DNA from: G963668345 sp965206025
Lineage (GTDB): Bacteria; Acidobacteriota; Terriglobia; Bryobacterales; UBA6623
Assembly: GCA_965206025.1 (NCBI GenBank)
Contig: CBDBIU010000005.1
Span: 1,922,001 to 1,986,000 of the forward strand
Direction of reading: 5' to 3'
DNA: 64,000 nt
Both the position numbers and the translations under genes were made by a program. Below the pieces are notes generated by a model. It worked only from the letters and a program-made list of their open reading frames with translations. It was not told the DNA's origin and ran no database searches. Below are positions 17,102 to 26,666 of this stretch, piece after piece. Within the stretch, counting starts at the first letter, position 1, and every line of letters starts with the position of its first letter.

Positions 17102-17914
17102 TCACTTCTTGCGCAGGGCGGCGACGTCGGCTTCGCCCTTGCTCTGGGTGGTCGACGGCCGCGGCCCGGCCGGAATCCGGGTCTTGCGGCGACTCGAGCG
17201 CGCCGGCGACCGTTTGGTCAGGTCCGACAGACGGCCGCCCGAGGTGATATGGACCTCACCGTCCAGGGGATTGCGCAACGCCAGCCGGACGAAGCCCGCA
17301 TGATCGGCAATGCTAAGAGCCTCGGCATCTTCGGCATTCACCAAAAGAGTCGCCACCGGACGGTCGCTTCGCTTGCCGTCGCTGACCGGCTCGCGGCCCG
17401 TCGCCAAGACTTCGATGTTCTGCAGGATGGTCTTGACGTGGAGCTTTGAGTTTCCGTCCGAGGGGGGACCGTCGGAGACCATCACATCCACCCGGTCGCC
17501 CGACTGGAAGAGGAAGTTGACGCCGGAGTACTCGGACACGTTTACGGAGACGGCTCGCATCCCTCGCGGGATTCGTCCGGCAGCGCCTCCCCGACCGCTG
17601 ATCGAAAACCGTGAGTCCATGAGCGGCTCTTGTCGGCTAACGTCGTAGGAGAGGATCTTGCCGACCAGGGCCGTTGGTTCGGTAAGAGCCCAGGCGGGAA
17701 GGTTCTCGCCGGCCCAGGGTGCTACAGCTAAGTCGTCGGGATCCAGTTGCGTGCCGCGTTCGAGATCGCGCGCGGCCACGACGATCGAGTGCCGGATCTC
17801 GATGCCGCGGTTTTTATTCTCGGCGCTCTCTGAAAGAAACTGATAGAAAAGATACGTTGACGCCGTAGCCGCTACCAACCCCACGCCGATGACGATCAGT
17901 AGTTTCTTTTGCAT
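17102..17914 (-). CDS. cpaB: Tad pilus assembly protein CpaB/RcpC
   Basis: 270-residue periplasmic protein of the Tad system, thought to modulate the secretin. A single N-terminal anchor (LIVIGVGLVAATASTYLF) is followed by an SAF-type domain, VVAARDLERGTQLDPDDL, and the CpaB core, IPRGMRAVSVNVSEYSG and GDRVDVMVS. The C-terminal 40 residues are basic and low-complexity. First gene of the cpaB-tadABC set. The secretin (cpaC), cpaE, flp pilin and prepilin peptidase expected of a complete system are absent from this window. Confidence 0.88.
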   Translation of the reverse strand: MQKKLLIVIGVGLVAATASTYLFYQFLSESAENKNRGIEIRHSIVVAARDLERGTQLDPDDLAVAPWAGENLPAWALTEPTALVGKILSYDVSRQEPLMDSRFSISGRGGAAGRIPRGMRAVSVNVSEYSGVNFLFQSGDRVDVMVSDGPPSDGNSKLHVKTILQNIEVLATGREPVSDGKRSDRPVATLLVNAEDAEALSIADHAGFVRLALRNPLDGEVHITSGGRLSDLTKRSPARSSRRKTRIPAGPRPSTTQSKGEADVAALRKK

Positions 17915-18701
17915 ACCTTCCTCGCCTCGAACGCCGCCTACCGATAGCTGCCGCGGCTCATGCCGACAGACCGTTCAGCCTGGCGGAGCATTCAGCGTAA
18001 CCCCGCGCCCGGGAGGCAAACGGAGCAAGGTCGACTCCTGGCCGGCAGCTACCTTATCGTCAGCCCAGGCAGGTCCGAAAAGATGGATAATGCTCGTAAA
18101 GCTATAAAGAGATACACGAACCCCTCAAAAGGGGCTACTCAGTTTCAATGTAGGCAACACCGCTGGGGCGAGGAATCGGCGATTCACACTAGGGCCTTGG
18201 GTAATTCCCCCTACGGTTCCCGAACGCCGCTGTAGCACCGGCCGCGGCCAGTTTGCGCGGCGCCGCGAAGCGGCTTTTAAAGCGCTCATAGCATAGGGGA
18301 TGAGTCGCCCGCTCTCGGACCGTTGCGTGGCTACGCCGCGTTTCTCGCCGCGTACTGGGTAGATGAGGCGCAAGGCCCGGAGGCCGGGGATCGCGGCAAC
18401 AATGCTTGTGTACATCGCCCAGCGTAGAGTATGTCGACAAGCGGGGCGCGGTGAATCGCGCCCCTACATCCCTGAGGGCGGGCATTTGCCTCCACTCCCG
18501 CTGGTCGCTGGTGAGAAAGGAGGCTACGCCTCCGCTGGGCGTCTGCTTCATCAGTGCGATTCCATCAAAAGTTTTTATTGGGATAAATAAGATGCGGGGT
18601 GGCCCCGGCCACTATGGTAGGATTGACGTTTTTCGACACTGGGCCGGCGGGACTCTACGGCGACGCGTGAGGGTGACCCGCCCGCCGTGTGAGAGAACCG
18701 A
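17915..18701. other. Divergent intergenic region with repeats
   Basis: 787 bp between cpaB and glnA1, likely holding both promoters. I see no gene. It contains the palindrome repeat at 18425-18500 and a half copy of the CTCACC-type inverted-repeat element near 18505-18530 (GGTGAGAAAGGAGGCTACG). A TTGACG at about 18624 is a possible -35 for glnA1 but has no good -10 partner. Confidence 0.5.
18425..18500 (+). repeat. 20-bp palindrome repeat with conserved flanks, copy 2
   Basis: The core at 18444-18463 is GGGCGCG-GTGAAT-CGCGCCC, with the same flanks as 13641-13704. Confidence 0.6.
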
Positions 18702-20123
18702 ATGAAAGAGACGAAGACTCCCGACGAGGTCTTGGCGTTTGCGGAAGAAAATGAAGCCCGCATGCTGGACTTGCGTTTCGCCGACCTGCCGGGACTCTGG
18801 CAGCACGTCACTTTCCCCATCTCGCAGCTTTCCGAGAGCACCTTTGTGGACGGCTTCGGCTTCGACGGCTCGAGTATCCGCGGATGGCAAGCGATCAGTG
18901 AAAGCGACATGCTGATCGTACCCGACCCGAGCACCGCGATGATGGATCCGTTTACCGATGTGCCGACGCTGGTGATGATCGCCAACGTCGTGGATCCGAT
19001 CACCAAGCAGCACTATGCACGGGACCCGCGCTGGATTGCCCAGAAGGCCGAGCAGTACCTGCGCTCCACCGGTATCGGCGACCTGGCGTATTTCGGCGCC
19101 GAGGCGGAATTCTTCATCTTCGACAACATCAGTTTCGATCAGTCCCATCACTACGGTTTCTATTACATCGATGCCGAGGAAGGCCGCTGGAACTCGAGCC
19201 GAAAGAACGACAATCTGGGCTATCGGCCACGCTACAAAGAGGGTTACTTTCCCGTACCCCCGACGGATCACCATCAGGACATCCGCACCGAGATGGTCAT
19301 GACCATGGAGCGTTGCGGGCTGAAGATCGAATGCCATCACCACGAAGTGGCCACCGGCGGGCAGGGCGAGATTGACCAGAAGTATGACTCGTTGGTTCGC
19401 TCCGCCGACAACATGATGGTCTACAAGTACGTAGTGCGCAACGTGGCCTTTCAACACGGACGCACGGTTACTTTCATGCCCAAGCCCTTGTGGAATGACA
19501 ACGGCAGCGGCATGCATACCCATCAAAGCCTGTGGAGGGACAGCGAGCCGCTCTTTGCGGGTGACCAGTATGCCGGGCTGAGCGAGACCGCTCTGTACTA
19601 CATCGGGGGGCTGCTCAAGCACGCCCCGGCGGTCGTGGCTTTCGCGGCCCCAACGACCAACAGCTTCAAACGGCTGGTGCCGGGCTTCGAGGCGCCGGTG
19701 AACCTGGCGTATTCCCGGCGCAATCGTTCGGCGGCGTGCCGCATCCCGATGTATTCGTCGGATCCGAAGGCGAAGCGCGTGGAATTCCGACCGCCCGATC
19801 CGGCTTGCAACCCCTACTTGGCGTTCGCAGCGATGTTGATGGCCGGTCTTGACGGTATCCAGAACAAGATTGATCCGGGCGAGCCACTCGATAAGGATAT
19901 CTACGATCTATCACCGGAAGAGCTGCAGCAGGTACCCGCCTTGCCCACTTCGCTTGACGGCGCTCTGGAGGCTCTCGAAAAGGACCATGAGTTCCTGACA
20001 AGGCAAGACGTCTTTACCGAGGAAGTCATCGAGACCTGGATCGACTACAAGATGAAGAAGGAAGTGGATGAAGTGCGCCAAAGGCCCCATCCCTATGAGT
20101 TTTCGCTGTATTACGACATCTAG
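18702..20123 (+). CDS. glnA: Glutamine synthetase type I, copy 1
   Basis: 473-residue cytosolic enzyme, ATP-dependent synthesis of glutamine from glutamate and ammonia. Class I signatures are GFGFDGSSIRGW, EAEFFIFD, the ATP-site block KPLWNDNGSGMHTHQSLW and NRSAACRIP. The adenylylation-site segment is kept as DIYDLSPEELQ, so control by GlnE-type adenylylation is possible. Length matches bacterial GSI-beta (about 470). A paralogue of the same length follows 218 bp downstream. The start ATG has only a weak GAGAG upstream. Confidence 0.95.
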   Translation: MKETKTPDEVLAFAEENEARMLDLRFADLPGLWQHVTFPISQLSESTFVDGFGFDGSSIRGWQAISESDMLIVPDPSTAMMDPFTDVPTLVMIANVVDPITKQHYARDPRWIAQKAEQYLRSTGIGDLAYFGAEAEFFIFDNISFDQSHHYGFYYIDAEEGRWNSSRKNDNLGYRPRYKEGYFPVPPTDHHQDIRTEMVMTMERCGLKIECHHHEVATGGQGEIDQKYDSLVRSADNMMVYKYVVRNVAFQHGRTVTFMPKPLWNDNGSGMHTHQSLWRDSEPLFAGDQYAGLSETALYYIGGLLKHAPAVVAFAAPTTNSFKRLVPGFEAPVNLAYSRRNRSAACRIPMYSSDPKAKRVEFRPPDPACNPYLAFAAMLMAGLDGIQNKIDPGEPLDKDIYDLSPEELQQVPALPTSLDGALEALEKDHEFLTRQDVFTEEVIETWIDYKMKKEVDEVRQRPHPYEFSLYYDI

Positions 20124-20341
20124 AGCTTGGCTGCGAGAGGTTCGGGTTACCGGAGAGGGGCATGGTTAATACAGCCACCGATTTTCGTCGCCCGAATCAT
20201 ACTAGGGCTTGCGGCTAGGCCGAGTGGAGTTTATAATTCTCAGTTTTCGCGCCCTCTCCGGCGGCTGATCGAAGACTCAGCTTGTTCCGATGGGGGCGAC
20301 AAGAAGCACCAACTTATGCGCCAGACAGGAGAGAATCGAAT

Positions 20342-21763
20342 ATGCCCAAAACGCCAACCGACGTGAGGCAACTAGCCGAGAAAGCCGACGTCAAGATCGT
20401 CGATGTGAAATTCATCGATCTGCCCGGAGTATGGCAGCATTTCTCGTTCCCGGTCGAGGACCTCACCGACGACATCTTCGAGGACGGTCTCGGATTTGAC
20501 GGCTCCAGCGTCCGGGGATTTCAAGAGATCCAAGAAAGCGACATGCTACTTATCCCCGACGCGAATACGGCCCGTGTCGACCCGCTACGCTCCGTGCCGA
20601 CGTTGAGCCTCATCTGCAATGTGCAAGATCCGATCACACGCCAACCCTATAGCCGCGACCCGCGCTACATCGCGCAGAAAGCCGAGACGTATCTGCAGGG
20701 ATCCGGCGTGGCCGATCTCAGCTACTGGGGACCGGAAGCGGAGTTCTACGTCTTCGATGATGTGCGCTATGATCAAGCCGCCAACAGGGCCTTCTACTCT
20801 GTCGATTCGGCCGAGGGGGCCTGGAACACAGGAAGAGCCGAGGGTCCCAACCTGGGCTACAAGCTGCGGCACAAAGAAGGCTACTTCCCGGTTCCGCCGG
20901 CCGATTCACTGCAAGACTTCCGCTCGGAAGTGATCCTTCGCCTGAAAGAGTTCGGCGTCAGGACCGAGGTTCACCACCATGAAGTGGGGACCGCGGGTCA
21001 GGGCGAGATCGACTTGCGCTACGACACGTTGACCAGTATGGCCGACAGCGTCATGTACTACAAATATGTTCTTCGCAACGTCGCCAAGCAGCACGGCAAG
21101 ACGGTGACCTTCATGCCTAAGCCAATCTTCGGTGACAACGGCTCGGGCATGCACGTACACCAGAGTCTGTGGAAGGACGACGCCAACCTCTTCTATAGCG
21201 AATCGGGCTACGGGCTGCTAAGCGAAACCGCCATGCATTATATCGGGGGGATTCTCAAGCACGTACCGGCTCTACTGGCCCTCTGTGCTCCGACGACGAA
21301 CTCCTATCGGCGGTTGGTGCCCGGCTACGAGGCTCCCGTCAACATAGCCTATTCACAGCGAAACCGCTCGGCCTGCGTCCGCATCCCGATGTATTCGACG
21401 AGCCCGGCCGCGCGGCGCATGGAGTTCCGTTGTCCGGACCCGTCCTGCAATCCGTATCTAGCCTTTCCAGCGCTGCTGATGGCGGGACTGGATGGCATTC
21501 TCAACAAAATCGATCCGGGCGACCCGATGGACAAAGATCTCTACGATCTGGCGCCCGAGGAAGCCGCCGCGGTCAAGAGTACGCCCGGCTCGCTGGGCGA
21601 AGTGCTCGATGCGCTCGAGGACGACCACGAGTTCTTGCTCCGCGGCGACGTGTTCACCCAAGACGTCATCGACACGTGGATCAGCTACAAGAGAGAGAAG
21701 GAACTCGCCGAGGTCAACCTGCGGCCCGTGCCGTACGAATTCTACCTCTACTACGACCTCTAG
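20342..21763 (+). CDS. glnA: Glutamine synthetase type I, copy 2
   Basis: Second 473-residue type I glutamine synthetase, parallel to copy 1 in every motif: GLGFDGSSVRGF, EAEFYVFD, KPIFGDNGSGMHVHQSLW, NRSACVRIP and the putative adenylylation segment DLYDLAPEEA. I place the start at ATG 20342 because AGGAGAG lies about 8 bp upstream, although the frame is open to 20282; this gives the same length as copy 1. The two copies differ throughout, so the duplication is old or one copy was acquired. A hairpin follows the stop codon. Confidence 0.95.
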   Translation: MPKTPTDVRQLAEKADVKIVDVKFIDLPGVWQHFSFPVEDLTDDIFEDGLGFDGSSVRGFQEIQESDMLLIPDANTARVDPLRSVPTLSLICNVQDPITRQPYSRDPRYIAQKAETYLQGSGVADLSYWGPEAEFYVFDDVRYDQAANRAFYSVDSAEGAWNTGRAEGPNLGYKLRHKEGYFPVPPADSLQDFRSEVILRLKEFGVRTEVHHHEVGTAGQGEIDLRYDTLTSMADSVMYYKYVLRNVAKQHGKTVTFMPKPIFGDNGSGMHVHQSLWKDDANLFYSESGYGLLSETAMHYIGGILKHVPALLALCAPTTNSYRRLVPGYEAPVNIAYSQRNRSACVRIPMYSTSPAARRMEFRCPDPSCNPYLAFPALLMAGLDGILNKIDPGDPMDKDLYDLAPEEAAAVKSTPGSLGEVLDALEDDHEFLLRGDVFTQDVIDTWISYKREKELAEVNLRPVPYEFYLYYDL

Positions 21764-21779
21764 TTTTTGCTAGCTGCGC

Positions 21780-21807
21780 GGCCCGTCGGAAAGCCGACCG
21801 GCGGGCC
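21780..21807 (+). terminator. Possible terminator hairpin after glnA2
   Basis: GGCCCG-TCGG-AAAG-CCGA-(CCGG)-CGGGCC, 16 bp after the stop codon. The 10-bp stem has one bulge and is followed by TCGCGGTTTCCCC, a poor T-run, so termination is only plausible. Confidence 0.45.
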
Positions 21808-21861
21808 TCGCGGTTTCCCCGGCCGCTACAAATAATACCCCCTCAATGCCGACCACCCCAT

Positions 21862-21882
21862 CCCTCGTGAGAAAGGCGGGCT
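21862..21882 (-). repeat. Half copy of the CTCACC-type inverted-repeat element
   Basis: CTCGTGAGAAAGGCGGGCTA matches the terminal repeat of the elements at 50391 and 62348 (GTGAGAAATGCGGGCTAG). No second arm is seen nearby. Confidence 0.4.
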
Positions 21883-21967
21883 AACCGCCGTGGGCGGCTT
21901 GCCGTAGACAAGCAGCGCCTTTCTCCGTGGGGCCGGCTCGCGTTCCGTGTCGGCGCGGCCGCGAAAG

Positions 21968-22069
21968 ACCGGCGAGATCGCCGGTCTATGTCGCCAGGAG
22001 GCGTGCGCCACGAGAGAAGCGGACCGTTCCCGCCGCGGTTCCAAGTAGGGACCGGCACTCCTGCCGGTC
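21968..22069. repeat. Two strong GACCGGC hairpins
   Basis: GACCGGCGA-GA-TCGCCGGTC (21968-21987, 9-bp stem) and GACCGGCA-CTCC-TGCCGGTC (22050-22069, 8-bp stem, followed by TTTCGCGG). They share the GACCGGC/GCCGGTC arms. They lie between convergent glnA2 and the PPC gene, where a bidirectional terminator would fit. Nothing else is visible in the gap. Confidence 0.5.
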
Positions 22070-22196
22070 TTTCGCGGGCGGTAGCCCTCGGGGTGCGCGA
22101 CGTGTCGCGCCGTAGATGACCAACGGCGCCACGCGAGCAAAGATTCGTTGGTTCCATCACAGCATGAACAACGAGTATCGCCTCAAGCGGGCGCGA

Positions 22197-24581
22197 TCAA
22201 TCGCGGAGTGGGGTCTTTTCCGATACGATCAGCCGGGCTTTGACGGGAGGCATTCGCAGGGGCACGCGTTTGGTTCGGCGCGTGGCCAGCTCCGAGGAAG
22301 ACGCTATTTCAATCTCGTATTCCGCGGGCTCGGCCGAAGAGTCAGCTTCGCACAGCAGCTGGAACTTTTCGACATCCCCAGAAACTTCGACCGTCGGGCA
22401 GGATACGTGAAGCGGCAGGTTATCGGCTCGGATCGTTACCGGCGAGAAAAACTCAGGTTCCCGCCGTACTTGCCCGACAAATGCCGCCGATGCGCCCGCA
22501 CGGATTGTAACCTCGGCAGGCACGTCGATTTCAAACCCATGCACCACTTCAAAGGTGACCGCCGGAGCCGTGACGATTTCCTTTCGTCCGTCAACGAATA
22601 TCTCTCCGCTCAGGACGGTGTCGAACTTTACGGGCCGGGTTCTCTCCGTAGTCAACACGGTGAACACGCCGTGGTCCGGGCCTTTTTCCATGACCGTCTG
22701 GTTGAGCCCAAAGCTCGAGGGGGCAAAAGCCTCCTCGATTTTCGACGGGGGTGAAATACCCGCTTGGCGTGAGATGAATTTCCATTTGAGATCGTGCTCC
22801 ATACCGAGAATCAGCCGCACATACTTGGGACTTAAAATCTCCAAAGCCGTGGGTTGTTCCTTGACCACCATGGACGGCAGATCCATATTGAGCCAGGGGG
22901 CGACAAAAGGCTCTTGGTTGGCGCCTTCAATAGCTGTCACCAGGCCGGGGCCTCGGGCTGGTCGGCGAATGATCTTACCGCTTTCGGTTACCCCCTCTCC
23001 CCAGACAGTCAGGTCAAGCGCCCTGGGCCTTGCACCGGGTCTTGGGCTGAGGGTAAACGATGCCTTTCGGAAGCTCAGGCTCTGGACGGCCCCCGCCGTA
23101 TTGGGTTTGACGGCGATGTTTCCTCCATCGAATAGGAGGTCGTCCGGCAGATTGGGGATACTCAACCGAATGGGTCCGGTATAACCACGCCGGTTCGCCA
23201 CGACGGTCACCGACGCGCTTCCCGAGAGCGGGATGTTGACGTAGGGCGTGGTCAACCTAAGCGTGAAATCCGGCTCTTCCTTCCTCGCGAATAGACGATA
23301 GCCGTAACTCCCGCCACCGCGTCCCAAGAGGTCTTCCACGGTTAGCTGAACTTCATGAACCTGTTCGGGAACCGTTAACGAGAGGGAGGGGTCTTGGCCG
23401 GTCGTGGTGCTGAAAACGACCGCAAAAGGACTCTGTTCGGGTTTGGCGACGCCGGCCGACACCAGTTTCTTGCCCTCCGAGTTATAGACGGTCAGCAAAG
23501 CGTAGAGCTGCGAAGTGCCCAGCGATGCGGCGGTCAGTTCGAATTGCCAGTACTCTCCGGGCGTGACCGCTAACCGATAGCGATCGATTTCCCCCGGCTC
23601 GGATAGGCGGCCGTTCATGACGACCTCGGGTTCCAGCGTCTTCACTGTGTGGCCGGATGGCTCTAGAGTCTCGGCGTTGTCGCTGACGACGAAACGAAAC
23701 GGCAAACTGCCCGCCTCGCCCGGCACCGAGACGCTTGTGAAATTCTCGGTCTCCCCCAGCAGGGTCAGATCGGGCCGTACGGTGATCGGCTTCGCCAGAT
23801 TGCCGCCCGAGAATTCTACCTCCACTTCACCCCCTCTCTTCCAGCCCAACGGGAAGATGCCCTCCGCGTAAGTGAACGCACCGATCTTTAGCCGATAGAA
23901 GTTCTCCTCCTGCTCGCTGAACCGGGAATCGTGAAGTTCCACGAAGTAGTCCCCCGACCGCGGTAAGGCAACCTCCAGGCGAGAGTCCACCCCGAGGCCG
24001 CGGGCGTCGTCGTTCCTGGCGATGACGTCGCCAGCTGAATCCACGACACGGATTACGGGGTCCACTCCCGACCCCGCCCGGCGTGCCTCGACTTCGAAAA
24101 CCAGCCGTTGACCGGCCTCACCCGGAAAGCGGTACCAGTCTCGATCGGCGCCATCGAGGGCGCCGTTGATCGTCACTGGGATTTCGACGACCTGAGCCAG
24201 AGGGGACGAGTCGTTCTCCGACTCCTCTTCCCTCACCCGCGGGAATGCGCCGACACTAAAGAAAAGCAGGTTGGTCAGGCCGTCCGGCGTTTGAACCCTG
24301 ATGGGATAGAGGTCGACCGGGGCGTCGGGGTTCAACTCAACAATGAAAGGCAACTCGATCCCCCGACGCTTGGGATCTCTGGAGGGCGTGAGTCTGGTCA
24401 GCGTCCCTGGGAGGTTGGTCAGAACCTTGGCTTCATCCGACAGCCCCGTGCCCACGAGCGTCAAGGCAAAAACGGCGCCTTTTTGCGCGCCGCGGGGCCT
24501 CAACTCGCTCAGCCGTGGACCCGTGGAATGAGCGGGGACCGAAACAAGCAGTAGAAAGGCGCAAAGAGCGGAAATCCTCAT
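22197..24581 (-). CDS. Secreted PPC-domain protein
   Basis: 794-residue secreted protein. Signal peptide residues 1-19 (MRISALCAFLLLVSVPAHS). Residues about 20-95 look like an IPT/TIG-type strand domain (LSELRPRGAQKGAVFALTLVGTGL). Residues about 105-235 match the bacterial pre-peptidase C-terminal (PPC) domain: INGALDGADRDWYRFPGEAG, VDPVIRVVDSAG, GDYFVELHD. The rest is strand-rich, with further PPC-like and Ig-like segments. Proteins of this layout occur in planctomycetes and acidobacteria, often near DUF1501/DUF1549 genes; function unknown. The stop codon falls inside a CGCGAT-CA-ATCGCG hairpin, a partial copy of the palindrome repeat. Confidence 0.8.
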   Translation of the reverse strand: MRISALCAFLLLVSVPAHSTGPRLSELRPRGAQKGAVFALTLVGTGLSDEAKVLTNLPGTLTRLTPSRDPKRRGIELPFIVELNPDAPVDLYPIRVQTPDGLTNLLFFSVGAFPRVREEESENDSSPLAQVVEIPVTINGALDGADRDWYRFPGEAGQRLVFEVEARRAGSGVDPVIRVVDSAGDVIARNDDARGLGVDSRLEVALPRSGDYFVELHDSRFSEQEENFYRLKIGAFTYAEGIFPLGWKRGGEVEVEFSGGNLAKPITVRPDLTLLGETENFTSVSVPGEAGSLPFRFVVSDNAETLEPSGHTVKTLEPEVVMNGRLSEPGEIDRYRLAVTPGEYWQFELTAASLGTSQLYALLTVYNSEGKKLVSAGVAKPEQSPFAVVFSTTTGQDPSLSLTVPEQVHEVQLTVEDLLGRGGGSYGYRLFARKEEPDFTLRLTTPYVNIPLSGSASVTVVANRRGYTGPIRLSIPNLPDDLLFDGGNIAVKPNTAGAVQSLSFRKASFTLSPRPGARPRALDLTVWGEGVTESGKIIRRPARGPGLVTAIEGANQEPFVAPWLNMDLPSMVVKEQPTALEILSPKYVRLILGMEHDLKWKFISRQAGISPPSKIEEAFAPSSFGLNQTVMEKGPDHGVFTVLTTERTRPVKFDTVLSGEIFVDGRKEIVTAPAVTFEVVHGFEIDVPAEVTIRAGASAAFVGQVRREPEFFSPVTIRADNLPLHVSCPTVEVSGDVEKFQLLCEADSSAEPAEYEIEIASSSELATRRTKRVPLRMPPVKARLIVSEKTPLRD

Positions 24582-24629
24582 CGCTGGGTCCCGAAACCTA
24601 GGTGCGTAAAGCGGCTTCGATCGAGGAAG

Positions 24630-25421
24630 CTACTTGTAATCGGAAACGACCTTTCTGAGCTGCTCACCGTTCTCCTTCAGCCAGCGGTAGAGAATCAAGA
24701 TCTCGGTCCCGATACAAAAGTGACGCACACCGAGATCAAGGTAATATTTCGCTTGGTCCAGCGAGTCGATCTCGGCGCGGGGCGTGACTCCCTTGTCGAG
24801 CGCGGTGCGGATCACTCGGCGCTCAATCTCCTTGATTTCTGGGTCGGACCATTTGCCGGGGCGTCCCACGCTCATGGCATAGTCTCCGGGTCCCCATTGC
24901 ACCATGTCGACGCCCTTCACCGAAAGGGCCTCCTCCAGGTTCTCGACGGCCCCCCTCTTCTCGATCATCATGGCGACGACAACGTTGCGCAGGTACTCGG
25001 CGAACTCGGGGGTACCGATACCGTCCATGTAACTTACCCGCCGTATCCCGACGCCGTGGACGCCGCCATCTTCGGGGGTTTCGGGCCGCACCGCTCGCAC
25101 GCATTCCTCAAAATCCTCCACGGTTCGGCAGTCGGCAAACAGGACGCTCTGAAAACCGGCGCCGATCGCCCGCTCGGCCAGAAAGCGGCGCGGTTCCTGA
25201 TCGATCTTAATCATCGACGACAAACCTTGCAACTCGGTCGCGCGGCAAAAATTGTCCATCGAGTTCAGGTCAAAGGGCGCATACTGAGCGACGAACTCCA
25301 CGTAGTCGAACATGCCGGTATGGCCGACGATTTCGGCGATCGAAGGCCAGCTGCTATGGATGTGCGTGCCGATGCTCGGCTGATCGGCGTCGAGGAGTGC
25401 TCTGAGCTTGTTCGGGCGCAT
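24630..25421 (-). CDS. HpcH/HpaI-family aldolase
   Basis: 263-residue TIM-barrel class II aldolase of the HpcH/HpaI family, which cleaves or forms 2-keto-3-deoxy acids with a divalent metal. Family landmarks are GTHIHSSWPSIAEIVGHTGMFD near the start, MIKID, VMIEK-type metal segment AMMIEKRGAVENLEEAL (metal Glu), QWGPGDYAMSVG (metal Asp) and FCIGTEILIL near the end. Length is typical (about 255). It stands alone, 48 bp downstream of the PPC gene start in genome order and on the same strand; substrate unknown. Confidence 0.85.
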   Translation of the reverse strand: MRPNKLRALLDADQPSIGTHIHSSWPSIAEIVGHTGMFDYVEFVAQYAPFDLNSMDNFCRATELQGLSSMIKIDQEPRRFLAERAIGAGFQSVLFADCRTVEDFEECVRAVRPETPEDGGVHGVGIRRVSYMDGIGTPEFAEYLRNVVVAMMIEKRGAVENLEEALSVKGVDMVQWGPGDYAMSVGRPGKWSDPEIKEIERRVIRTALDKGVTPRAEIDSLDQAKYYLDLGVRHFCIGTEILILYRWLKENGEQLRKVVSDYK

Positions 25422-25543
25422 GATGAGGTCTCCGCTTGCTGGGGGGATATCTGTCGGTCCGGGACCGGCCCGGATTCCCGAGTCTTACTGATGTTCGCAA
25501 AATACAGTGACCAATACCAGCCGAAGACACGCGATGCTGGAAA

Positions 25544-25563
25544 GGGCGCGACATGTCGCGCCC
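25544..25563. repeat. Perfect 20-bp palindrome, copy 3
   Basis: GGGCGCGACATGTCGCGCCC is fully self-complementary. The 8-bp target site of MITE copy 2 (GTACAAAC) begins at the next base. Confidence 0.65.
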
Positions 25564-25571
25564 GTACAAAC

Positions 25572-26027
25572 GGCTCTTCCGGGTTTTTAGTGGGTGGCCA
25601 ACGGGTAGCCGGCTCCTCCATCCTGCCGACCCGACGTCGCCCGCAGTCACATCGGAGCCCAAAAGGCGGCCAAGAAATCCCCAAATACCCTACACGCCAG
25701 TCCGGTCGTGGGCAACTCGTAAAGGGAATAAGACACTGATAAACAGGGAGTTATCTCTTTGAGTGTGGCCACTGGATGACAGTTGTGGATCTGCATTTCA
25801 CAGCCTTCGGGAGACTGTACGACTACCTGCCAGCAGCCTTGCTCTACTCGTAACCCTTTGTTTATCAGTAATTCTTTTTGGCCAACGCAGTCGCCGCCCG
25901 GCCTTGGGGGCCGTAGAGTTGTCACGAAGCCCTTGAATGGCACCGAAGCAGGCTCCGGGAGGTCGGCCTCACAGTGGCGAGGGATCCGTCACTCACCGCC
26001 GCCAGCCACTAAAATCCCAGAAGAGCC
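25572..26027 (+). mobile_element. 456-bp MITE, copy 2
   Basis: Same length and ends as copy 1, from which it appears to differ by a C to T at about 25791. Perfect 8-bp target duplication GTACAAAC at 25564-25571 and 26028-26035. It sits directly beside the 20-bp palindrome, upstream of the aldolase gene. Confidence 0.9.
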
Positions 26028-26035
26028 GTACAAAC

Positions 26036-26666
26036 AAACGCGATCGTTCGTCCGCCTTGTGAATGCGCGGTGGTCTGCCGAAAGCCGAGCCTATCACTAT
26101 ATTTTGCGAAACTCAATAGAATCAGGCCCGACGGAATTGTACCCCGCGGCGCGCTGGAACACAACGGTCTGGCCACGGGAAAGTAGGCGGCGGCTTCAAG
26201 GACAGGCAGCGCCGCGCCCGGAAGGGTGCGGTCGAGGCCGCGTGAGCATACCGGGTGCCGCGTGAACGCGACTGGTTTGGGTTGACGAGGCGAGCCAAAA
26301 CCTTGTCGCGGCAAGCGAGGTCATTTGCACCTAGCGACCTAGCGGGCGCGTACCACGTACAGAAATCCGGCGGCTGTGGGCCCGCTTACGTCGCGCTACG
26401 AGACTATCCTGAAAGGGGGGGTGCCAGAAGGAGCATCAATCTCGGCGAAGGGAAAAAAAGGAATGAAGCAGGCCAAATATCTCGTAACCTATATTGTTTC
26501 AGTGGCTTTAGAAATATATTCATGTCGCCCGAGAGGTTTGCGGCGGGTCCAAGTGTCCCCATTGTTTCCGTCACCGTACCTTCAGCCGGGGCAGCCTAAG
26601 CGTTGCCTCCCACCACATCGAGCAACCCCGGCGTTGTTCCGCCGCGGCCTGTGTTAGGTTGGAACC
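26036..26666. other. Gene-free stretch before the di-haem peroxidase
   Basis: About 630 bp with no convincing coding frame on either strand. Apart from the inverted-repeat arm at 26094-26110 and a GC hairpin-like stretch near 26205-26235 (CGCGCCCGGAAGGGTGCG), I see nothing. Confidence 0.4.

Larger units (their letters stand above)
25495..26110. repeat. 17-bp inverted repeats around MITE copy 2
   Basis: TTCGCAAAATACAGTGA at 25495-25511 and TCACTATATTTTGCGAA at 26094-26110 are inverted copies with one mismatch. Removing the MITE and one target duplication leaves an approximately 150-bp unit with these ends, possibly an older small element into which the MITE inserted. Confidence 0.4.
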
